Shown: in pieces, positions 1-6,003 of the stretch
Layout of the letters: each line of letters begins with the position of its first letter
How positions within the stretch are numbered: position 1 is the first letter of the stretch
Origin: Myxococcales bacterium
GTDB lineage: Bacteria; Myxococcota_A; UBA9160; SMWR01
Direction: 5' to 3'
DNA: 10,743 nucleotides
NCBI GenBank assembly: GCA_022571825.1
Contig: JACZXC010000062.1
Location: 1-10,743 of the forward strand
The notes under the pieces: model-generated
Told to the model about the DNA's origin: nothing
The model's input: the letters and a program-made list of their open reading frames with translations, nothing else
The model's database searches: none
Translations under genes and position numbers: made by a program

Positions 1-1517
1 GGGCCGCCGTCCGGCGTCTCCGCCAGCGCATCGATGCAGGCGCGCCGCACCTCCGGATGAGGATGGGAGGCCCCACGCACCAGCGGGTCGATGACTCCGC
101 GTTGGGCCAGGGTGGGAATCAGCTCGAAGAGTGAATGCGAAGGGCGCTCGCGGGATTCGGCCAGGAGCTCTTCCCAGAGCTCGGCCAGGCGCGACGCCTC
201 CCAGCCTCCGAGCTCGCCGCCCACATCCGCCAGGTCCAGGCGCCCGGCCCGCAGCTCGGCGACCAGGGTCGCGAGGTACTCCCGGCGGACCCGCGCATTG
301 GCCCCGAGAAACACGAGGGCTGCCGCGCCGCCCGAGAGACAGAGCCAGATCGGTTCGGGTTCGGCCATGGCGATCAACACCAGGCCCGCCGCCGCCATTC
401 CCGCGTTGACCACGATACCCTCGAGGAACGCCCGCACCCGGCCGCGCAGCCGCACGGGGAGGGCATTGAGCACGAGCCCGCGAATCGTGAACGCCATCGA
501 GTTCTCGACGAGCTCCCGGTTCATACGCGCCACCACGCCGGTGGCGATTCCATACTGAAGGCCGAGAGCCCCGAAACTCATCAGCGTCAGTACGGGGTGA
601 ATGAGATTGGCGCTGGCTACGCCGAAGCGCCGGATTACCCGCGGCGTGATGACCAGCTCCACGGAGATTTCCAACAGATTCGTGATGGCCAGGTAGATCC
701 CCAGAAAAGTGGCGAGCTGGGTCGTGTCGGGAAAACGACGCGCGAAGATGTCGAGGTAGAGGTACTGGGCCAGGAAGAGAGCGAACACCATCCCGACCGC
801 CGACAACACGAGGGTGCGCCCGAGGGGCGCGGCGTGCAGAAAGTGCACCGCGGCCCGCATGCCTTCGACCGACGTTTCGTCGGATTCCTCCAGCTCCAGG
901 GGACCCCAACGGCCCAGCGAACGCTGGCCCAGAGCCAGCAGCAGCGCAGCCGCGGCGAGCAGAAGGCCCCAGGTCGCCACCAGGACCGTGGGGCTCGTGG
1001 CTCGCACGAGGAAGGCTGCGAGAGCGCCCCCCCCTGCGCTTCCGAGGCTCGCACCGATGGCGAAGAGCGGAAACAATCGCTTCGCGGCGAGTGTGTCGAA
1101 GTAGTCGCCGGCGAAAGTGAAGAAGTGATTCAGGAAGACGGCCTGAAGCAGGTAGTAGAGGCAGAACAGGGAGAAAATCACAGAGCCGGTCCGGCCCCCC
1201 AGGCCCCAGGCGATGGCGAGGAGCAGAACCGCGGCGGCACTCGCCATGCGCAGGAAGAGCCGGTCGTTGCGGGCGCGGCCCACGACGGTGGCATAGACGA
1301 GGGTCCCCAGCACGGTGACGATCGAAGCGGCGATGAATACCTGAGGAAGATGGGAGGCGCCGAATCGGGCGAGGAAGAGCGCCTCAGAACCGACGAGGCC
1401 CACGGTCTGCGCCATGCTGACCACGGCAAACAGGCCGGCGAAGAAGAGAAACCGCGAGCGCTCGGCGGTGCGTACGTCGGGTACGAGTTTCCAGAAGGAC
1501 TCGGTCGGCCCGGGCAT
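1..1517 (-). CDS. MFS / Npt-like membrane transporter with C-terminal HEAT-like repeats (3' end beyond window)
   Basis: An uninterrupted reading frame of 505 codons runs from ATG at 1517 to the left edge without a stop, so the gene is partial at its 3' end. The protein shows about 12 hydrophobic segments, at residues roughly 22-42, 58-80, 90-107, 112-132, 148-170, 176-197, 234-256, 268-290, 302-328, 340-352 (weak), 366-384 and 388-407. Segment 10 is followed by an R-x-R-x-R-A-F-x-E-G stretch (358-367). From memory this resembles the bacterial Npt1/Npt2-like (ADP/ATP-translocase-related) MFS proteins that carry soluble HEAT or cyclic-nucleotide-binding tails. After residue 408 the sequence becomes soluble and helical, and residues 475-500 fit a HEAT repeat (hydrophobic, then P-H-P-E-V-R-R-A, then A-L-A-E). 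It is the last visible gene of the operon, 29 bp after the LLM gene. An export or uptake role for the pathway is inference; the substrate is unknown. Fairly sure of transporter, less sure of subfamily. Confidence 0.82.
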   Translation of the reverse strand, partial: MPGPTESFWKLVPDVRTAERSRFLFFAGLFAVVSMAQTVGLVGSEALFLARFGASHLPQVFIAASIVTVLGTLVYATVVGRARNDRLFLRMASAAAVLLLAIAWGLGGRTGSVIFSLFCLYYLLQAVFLNHFFTFAGDYFDTLAAKRLFPLFAIGASLGSAGGGALAAFLVRATSPTVLVATWGLLLAAAALLLALGQRSLGRWGPLELEESDETSVEGMRAAVHFLHAAPLGRTLVLSAVGMVFALFLAQYLYLDIFARRFPDTTQLATFLGIYLAITNLLEISVELVITPRVIRRFGVASANLIHPVLTLMSFGALGLQYGIATGVVARMNRELVENSMAFTIRGLVLNALPVRLRGRVRAFLEGIVVNAGMAAAGLVLIAMAEPEPIWLCLSGGAAALVFLGANARVRREYLATLVAELRAGRLDLADVGGELGGWEASRLAELWEELLAESRERPSHSLFELIPTLAQRGVIDPLVRGASHPHPEVRRACIDALAETPDGG

Positions 1518-1546
1518 GAGGTCCGACCTATACCCGCATCGGGTTG

Positions 1547-2416
1547 CTAGCGGAGCTTCGCCAGGACGTCGTCGGCGAATCGGCGGAGTCCATCGCGCTG
1601 GTCGTCGAGGGAATCGGTCGAACCGCCGTACATCAGCCAGGGCATCGTCTGTACGTGGGTCACCCCCACGTCCTCCAGCCGGCGGAAACCATCCACGTCG
1701 AACGCGTCGGAGCAGGCGGCGACGATCTCGAGGGGTGCTTCGGCGCGTCCGCACTCGGCGCGATAGCCCCGGATCTTGGCGACGATTTCCCCGAGCTCTT
1801 CGGTCGTATGGATGTCCGAAATCCAGCCATCGCCCAGCCGGCCGACGCGTCGCAGCGCCGGTTCCGAAACGCCGCCCACGATGATCGGGATCGGCTCGGC
1901 CGGGGCCGGGCTCATTTGCAGCCGATCGAAGTCGTAGAACTCGCCGTGATGCTCCACCATGCCACCGCCCCAGAGCTTGCGCAGGATCTCGATGATCTCG
2001 TCGGTACGCTTCCCGCGGTTGCGAAAGCTCTGGTCCAGCAGGTCGAACTCCTCCCGCATCCATCCCACGCCGATGCCGAGATGGACTCGGCCGCCGGACA
2101 TGATCGCGGCGGTGCCGACGGCCTTGGCGACGACGAGTGGGTGTCGCAGGGGCAGAACGTAGATTCCCGTGTAGAAGTGGATACGCTCGGTGACGGCCGC
2201 CATGGCGCCGATCGCCACCCAGGGATCCGGCCACGGCGACGGCGCCTCCCAACGAGGGGCCCCGTCCTTCGAGTAGGGATAGGGACTCTTGATCTTCTCC
2301 GGATGCACGAGGTGCTCCGAGACCACGATGCCGTCCCAGCTGCACTCGTCCGCCGCCCGTGCCACCTCGCAGAACGCGGCGGGATCGCTGAAAGCCAGGG
2401 ACACAATGAACTTCAT
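1547..2416 (-). CDS. LLM-class F420/flavin-dependent oxidoreductase (TIGR03619-like)
   Basis: The 289-residue protein has the bacterial luciferase-like TIM-barrel fold: an N-terminal strand (MKFIVSLAF), W-D-G-I-V-V-S-E-H at 27-35, T-E-R-I-H-F-Y-T-G at 76-84, L-P-L-R-H-P at 88-93, and S-G-G-R-V-H-L-G-I-G-V-G-W at 107-119. F-R-N-R-G-K-R-T-D-E follows at 131-140, and the phosphate-binding-type P-I-I-V-G-G at 177-182. This pattern and length match the short LLM proteins annotated as probable F420-dependent oxidoreductases of the Rv2161c type (TIGR03619). FMN as cofactor cannot be excluded. The ATG start at 2416 is preceded by AGGAG at 2424-2428, eight bases away, which overlaps the stop codon of the SDR gene. 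Such enzymes move hydride between F420 or FMN and organic substrates in the cytoplasm; the substrate is unknown. Confidence 0.9.
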   Translation of the reverse strand: MKFIVSLAFSDPAAFCEVARAADECSWDGIVVSEHLVHPEKIKSPYPYSKDGAPRWEAPSPWPDPWVAIGAMAAVTERIHFYTGIYVLPLRHPLVVAKAVGTAAIMSGGRVHLGIGVGWMREEFDLLDQSFRNRGKRTDEIIEILRKLWGGGMVEHHGEFYDFDRLQMSPAPAEPIPIIVGGVSEPALRRVGRLGDGWISDIHTTEELGEIVAKIRGYRAECGRAEAPLEIVAACSDAFDVDGFRRLEDVGVTHVQTMPWLMYGGSTDSLDDQRDGLRRFADDVLAKLR

Positions 2417-2423
2417 GGGGATG

Positions 2424-2428
2424 CTCCT
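2424..2428 (-). promoter_or_regulatory. Shine-Dalgarno AGGAG for the 289-residue LLM gene
   Basis: On the minus strand AGGAG ends seven bases before ATG at 2416 and overlaps the TAG stop of the preceding SDR gene (2427-2429). It fixes the start and indicates coupled translation within the operon. Confidence 0.7.
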
Positions 2429-3188
2429 AGCGGGCCACCGAGCCGCCGTCGACGAGCATCGACTCGCCGTTGACGAAGGACGCGCGGTCGGAGCAGAGCC
2501 AAACCGCGGCTTCGGCGATCTCCTCGGACTTGCCGAGTCGACCGGCGGGCAGGCTGCTGAGCACCAGCTTCTCGAGGTTCGGGTCGTTCCCGATCGAGGC
2601 CCGGAGCATCGGGGTATCGACGGCTCCGGGGCACAGGGCGTTCACGCGGATGCCCGCCTTGATGTTCTCCATGGCGGCGGTCTTGGTGAGGCCGAGAATG
2701 CCGTGTTTCGAGGCGCAGTAGTGCGCGAGGCCCGGGGTCGCCACCACGCCGGCTCCAGAGGCCATGTTCACGATCGCGCCGCTCGCCTGCTTCTGCATCA
2801 CGGGAAGCTCGTATTTCAAGCACAAGAAGATGCCGGTCAGGTTGATAGTGAGGGTGCGGATCCAATCCTCCAGGGCGATATCGTGGAGCGCGCTCGGAGT
2901 CGGCGTGATTCCCGCGTTGTTCACTGCGCAGTCTAGGCGTCCGAAAGCCTCGATTGCCGCGGCGATGAGTGCCTCGACCTCGCTCTCGCGGGTCACGTCG
3001 GCTCGAACGAAATGGGCCCGTCCACCGCTCTCGGCGATCGCCGCCGCGGTCTTCTCGCCACCGGTGACATCGATGTCCGCCACCACGACCCGGGCGCCCT
3101 CCCGGGCGAGGGCATGTGCAGTGGCGTTTCCGATCCCTGAAGCCGCGCCTGTCACGAGGGCCACCTTGCCCTCGACCAGACCCCCCAC
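2427..3188 (-). CDS. Classical short-chain dehydrogenase/reductase (SDR)
   Basis: The 253-residue protein has the full set of classical SDR motifs. T-G-A-A-S-G-I-G at 13-20 is the Rossmann nucleotide-binding loop, and D38/D40 at the end of strand 2 favour NAD(H) over NADP(H). D64 follows, then N-N-A-G at 90-93. The catalytic tetrad is N116, S144, Y157 and K161 (Y-C-A-S-K), and P-G-A-V-D-T-P follows at 187-193. Length is typical of the FabG-like group. It would interconvert a secondary alcohol and ketone in the cytoplasm. The start is GTG at 3188, with AGGGA at 3196-3200 seven bases upstream inside the end of the metallophosphoesterase gene, whose stop is only 2 bp away. No motif points to a specific substrate; the setting between two LLM oxidoreductases suggests a step in the same pathway. 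Confidence 0.94.
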   Translation of the reverse strand: MGGLVEGKVALVTGAASGIGNATAHALAREGARVVVADIDVTGGEKTAAAIAESGGRAHFVRADVTRESEVEALIAAAIEAFGRLDCAVNNAGITPTPSALHDIALEDWIRTLTINLTGIFLCLKYELPVMQKQASGAIVNMASGAGVVATPGLAHYCASKHGILGLTKTAAMENIKAGIRVNALCPGAVDTPMLRASIGNDPNLEKLVLSSLPAGRLGKSEEIAEAAVWLCSDRASFVNGESMLVDGGSVAR

Positions 3189-3190
3189 GA

Positions 3191-4432
3191 TCAGTTCCCT
3201 GCCCGCGCCGGCCGGGAGGCGCCACCGGCGACGAAGCTCCGCGTCTGGAGGGAGCCGAGCGCGAAATCGCGGTATCCCCCGCCAAATAGATCGCGGCAGC
3301 GAGTCGAGTGGGCCAGCGCGCGTTCACTCGACGTGCGCCTCACCTCCTGGCGGAAGCTGCCGTCTTCGAACAGGCGGTAGTGGGCGAATCCGCCCGGATA
3401 ATCCTTGGTGCAATTCACCTCGACGAAAGGAACCTCGCCCGACGCGGCATAGCGGCGCACCCGGTTGCGGTGAGTGTGCCCGATCAGGACGCCCTTCACC
3501 TGAGGATGGCCCCCGACGATGTCGAAAAATCCGAGGGAGTGCGCCGGCTTGAGTCCGATGCGGTTGGGATAGCGGTGGCTGTGTTCCGGGGGCACGGGCT
3601 GGTGATGCATGAACAACAGCGCGGGCGTTCGAGCGTCGATCGAGTCGGCCAGCGTGTCCTCGAGCCATCGTCGGCGCTCCTCGGGAAAGACGCCGTGGTG
3701 CTCCCCGGGCTCGACGGTCTCGAGCAGCAGCAGATGCCAGCCGCCGAGTTCGAGGGTCCGCGGCGCCGAAGGCTGACCCAGCAGGGAATATCCGTCCACC
3801 TCGATGCCCTGGTTCCGTCCGTAGTAATCGTGATTCCCGAGAAACGCGTGGTGAGGGGCCTTGAATCCGGCGAAGGTGCGGCGCGCTGCTTCGAATTGCT
3901 CGGGTCGTCCGCGGTCAGCGATGTCGCCTTTGATGATCGTCAGGTCCACGCCGAGTGCGTTGATGTCGTCGACCGCGTCCTCGTTCATGAACTGCCAATA
4001 GGGAACTTCGGTATCCGAGGCGCGAACCCTGGGGAACTCGGATGATTCGCCTTCGTTCTCGAAGCCGTCGTTCAGGACTCCGCCGAACTGCATCTCGCCG
4101 AAGTGAAGGTCATTGAGAGTCGCGAAGGATCCCACCTGAGCGGCCTCGGGCCTCGGCAGGGTACGCACCGATTCGGGGAAGTAGCGATCCCGCGGGGTGG
4201 GCTCTGCGCCCGCCACCTCGACCTCGACCCGGTACTCGGTCGCCGGCTCGAGGTCCTCGATTCGAACCAGTCGAGTCGCCGCCGGGCTTGCGGAGACGGC
4301 CCGCGATTCCCCGTCCAGCAGGATCCGGGCTTCGGCGTCGACGGGCCCGGAACCGTCCTCGAGCCCGAACGCCAGAGTCAGACTGGATTCGGTGAGGCCA
4401 AAGATCTCGGGTCGTACGACATGGACGGCCAC
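3191..4432 (-). CDS. Calcineurin-like metallophosphoesterase with N-terminal fibronectin-type beta domain
   Basis: The 413-residue protein has all metallophosphoesterase signatures: N-D-L-H at 107-110 (D108, H110), K-G-D at 168-170 (D170), G-N-H-D at 199-202, M-H-H-Q-P at 275-279, and G-H-T-H-R-N at 318-323. These supply the two-metal site, so an active phosphodiesterase or phosphatase is expected. Residues about 5-92 form a beta-rich domain with L-E-P-A-T-E-Y-R-V-E-V at 61-71, typical of FN3-like domains placed before the catalytic domain of purple-acid-phosphatase-like proteins. No signal peptide is visible, so it is probably cytoplasmic, which is unusual for that architecture. The start is GTG at 4432; AGG lies about eight bases upstream. 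It sits 31 bp after the VOC gene and 2 bp before the SDR gene. Its role among redox enzymes is unknown; cyclic-nucleotide or phosphoester hydrolysis are options. Confidence 0.9.
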   Translation of the reverse strand: MAVHVVRPEIFGLTESSLTLAFGLEDGSGPVDAEARILLDGESRAVSASPAATRLVRIEDLEPATEYRVEVEVAGAEPTPRDRYFPESVRTLPRPEAAQVGSFATLNDLHFGEMQFGGVLNDGFENEGESSEFPRVRASDTEVPYWQFMNEDAVDDINALGVDLTIIKGDIADRGRPEQFEAARRTFAGFKAPHHAFLGNHDYYGRNQGIEVDGYSLLGQPSAPRTLELGGWHLLLLETVEPGEHHGVFPEERRRWLEDTLADSIDARTPALLFMHHQPVPPEHSHRYPNRIGLKPAHSLGFFDIVGGHPQVKGVLIGHTHRNRVRRYAASGEVPFVEVNCTKDYPGGFAHYRLFEDGSFRQEVRRTSSERALAHSTRCRDLFGGGYRDFALGSLQTRSFVAGGASRPARAGN

Positions 4433-4463
4433 CGGCCCAGCCTACTCGCGGCGGCGAAAAAAG

Positions 4464-4928
4464 TCACATGCCCGGCATCTCCAGCAGCTCGATCACGCTG
4501 CGGCCGAGTTCGGCGGGGGCCTCGGCGTAGGCGAATGCCACCGTCGGGCCGAATCGTTTGTAGAAGATGGTCTCGAAGCCGGCGGCGGCCAACGCTTCGA
4601 GCTTGGGATCGAGATGTTCCGCGCGGAAGCGCACGTGATGCAGGCCCTCGCCGTGGGTGCGCAGATGCTCGGTGTGGGGCGTTTCGCCCTCCAGCACTTC
4701 GATGAGCTCGATCTCGATCGGACCCGATTGGGTGATTGCGAGCCTCAGCCGGCAGTCGATTTGCTTTCCGCGATAGGTGACGTCTTTCAGGGACGCTTCG
4801 GAAACGCGAAATCGGCCGAACAGGGCCTCGTAGCGGGGAAGGGAGTGCTCCAGGTTCTCGACGGCGTAGGAAATCTGGTCGACGGGTCCCAGGTCGAGGG
4901 TCTTCGCGAGATCCGTGGGGGACCGCAC
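4464..4928 (-). CDS. VOC-family (glyoxalase / methylmalonyl-CoA epimerase-like) protein
   Basis: The 154-residue protein has the paired beta-alpha-beta-beta-beta modules of the vicinal oxygen chelate fold. The first module starts D-Q-I-S-Y-A-V-E-N-L-E (17-27), where family members usually have D-H-I. The first module ends I-E-I-E-L-I-E (71-77). The second starts G-L-H-H-V-R-F (95-101) and ends V-I-E-L-L-E (145-150). Likely metal ligands are therefore Q18, E74, H97 or H98, and E147, with Gln replacing the usual first His. Length fits a single-domain epimerase, lyase or ring-cleavage-like enzyme; the reaction cannot be assigned. The start is GTG at 4928, sharing one base with the TAG stop of the upstream LLM gene (TAGTG). 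No Shine-Dalgarno is visible, so translation probably depends on re-initiation. Confidence 0.85.
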   Translation of the reverse strand: MRSPTDLAKTLDLGPVDQISYAVENLEHSLPRYEALFGRFRVSEASLKDVTYRGKQIDCRLRLAITQSGPIEIELIEVLEGETPHTEHLRTHGEGLHHVRFRAEHLDPKLEALAAAGFETIFYKRFGPTVAFAYAEAPAELGRSVIELLEMPGM

Positions 4929-5947
4929 TAGGAGGGATCGCGCAACGCCCGGGCGACTTCGATCCAGCGCTCGGGATCGGCCGCGTAGGGGGCGACGAGG
5001 CTCACCCGGTCGGCGAACTCGGCATAGCGTTCGCGAATCCTGTCTGCGATCTGATCACGGGGGCCGCAGACGGCCACCGCCTCCAGAATCTCGTCATCGA
5101 TGAGAGCGGCCATTTCGACCCACTTTCCTCGCTTGGTCAGCTGGTTCAGCTCGGGCTGGAGATCGCCCCAGCCCCGCGAGTCCAGCACGCACCGATAGGC
5201 GGGGGTCGAGCCGTAGAAGGCAATCTGGGTTTTCACGGCGGTTCGCGCGCGTTCCTGCTCCTCGTCGTTCTCGCCGCTCACGATCATGACCTGGCACGAG
5301 ATCTCGAAATTCTCGCGGGAGCGGCCGGATTTCGCGCGTCCCCGATCGAGGGCCGGCAGGGTCGTTTCCCGCAGCGATTCGGCGGTGTGGAAGGGATGGA
5401 TGAAGAAGCCGTCGGCCACCTCGCCGGCGGCCTCTGTCATCCGGGGGCCGACACCGGCCAGGAAGATCCGCGGGTTCCCGAACGGATTGGTGCCGGGATT
5501 GAAAAACGGAGTCATCAAGGTGTGCGTATAGAACTCCCCGCGAAAGTCGAGGCGCCCGCCCTGGTTCCAGCAGTGCCAGATCTCCCGGATCGCCAGTACG
5601 AGTTCGCGCATGCGCTCGGCCGGCTTCGACCACGGCATGCTGAAGCGATTCTGGATGTGCGGGCGAATCTGGGAGCCCAAACCCAGAATGAAGCGCCCCC
5701 GCGAGAGCTGCTGGAGGTCGTAGCCGATGTTCGCCAGCAGCATCGGGCTGCGGGCGAAGGCGACCGCGATGGCCGTGCAGAGCTCGAGGCGATCCGTGGC
5801 CTCGGCTGCCAGCACCAGAGGGAAGAAGGGGTCGTGGGGCCCTTCGAAGCTGAAGGCTCCGTCGTAGCAGCCCAGTCGCTCCAGCTTGCGCGCGGTGTCT
5901 CCAACGCTGGCCAGGCTCTGGTCGAGGATCGCGGCGTCGATCTTCAT
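4928..5947 (-). CDS. LLM-class F420-dependent oxidoreductase (TIGR03617-like), first gene of the operon
   Basis: The 339-residue luciferase-like protein shows the LLM TIM barrel: strand 1 (MKIDAAILD), G-C-Y-D-G-A-F-S-F-E at 26-35, D-R-L-E-L-C-T-A-I at 52-60, A-R-S-P at 65-68, S-R-G-R-F-I-L-G-L-G-S-Q at 82-93 and H-I-Q-N-R-F at 97-102. G-E-F-Y follows at 137-140, then a barrel-end phosphate-binding-type strand I-F-L-A-G-V-G-P at 161-168. Length and motif spacing match the family annotated as F420-dependent oxidoreductase MSMEG_2256 type (TIGR03617), a different subfamily from the 289-residue LLM protein of this operon. It is probably cytoplasmic and moves hydride with F420 or FMN. The ATG at 5947 has no clear Shine-Dalgarno. 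It faces the divergent GMC gene across 56 bp, so the operon promoter should lie there. Its stop overlaps the VOC start. Confidence 0.9.
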   Translation of the reverse strand: MKIDAAILDQSLASVGDTARKLERLGCYDGAFSFEGPHDPFFPLVLAAEATDRLELCTAIAVAFARSPMLLANIGYDLQQLSRGRFILGLGSQIRPHIQNRFSMPWSKPAERMRELVLAIREIWHCWNQGGRLDFRGEFYTHTLMTPFFNPGTNPFGNPRIFLAGVGPRMTEAAGEVADGFFIHPFHTAESLRETTLPALDRGRAKSGRSRENFEISCQVMIVSGENDEEQERARTAVKTQIAFYGSTPAYRCVLDSRGWGDLQPELNQLTKRGKWVEMAALIDDEILEAVAVCGPRDQIADRIRERYAEFADRVSLVAPYAADPERWIEVARALRDPS

Positions 5948-6003
5948 GTAGACTGCGCATCTTAACCGCGCTCGGACGAATAGCGCGAGGGTTTTCAGAG
6001 GCG
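5948..6003. promoter_or_regulatory. Divergent promoter/operator region with a 21-bp inverted repeat
   Basis: These 56 bp separate two divergent genes and must hold the 5' signals of both. An inverted repeat, CGCGCT at 5967-5972 and AGCGCG at 5982-5987 with nine bases between, lies near the middle and could be an operator for a dimeric repressor. On the minus strand TAAGAT (5959-5964) is a possible -10 element, which would make the minus-strand mRNA almost leaderless; no good -35 is seen. CG-rich repeats of this size can arise by chance in such DNA, so the operator is a guess. Confidence 0.35.

Noticed and set aside
135..1550. Long plus-strand open frame (471 codons) opposite the transporter gene
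   Set aside because: Its composition is rich in Gly, Arg, Glu, Gln and His, with no recognisable domain. The minus-strand frame encodes clear TM segments. Long antisense frames are expected in GC-rich coding DNA.
1544..2473. 309-codon plus-strand frame opposite the LLM gene
   Set aside because: The minus-strand frame is a clear LLM protein with a good Shine-Dalgarno; the plus frame has no domain.
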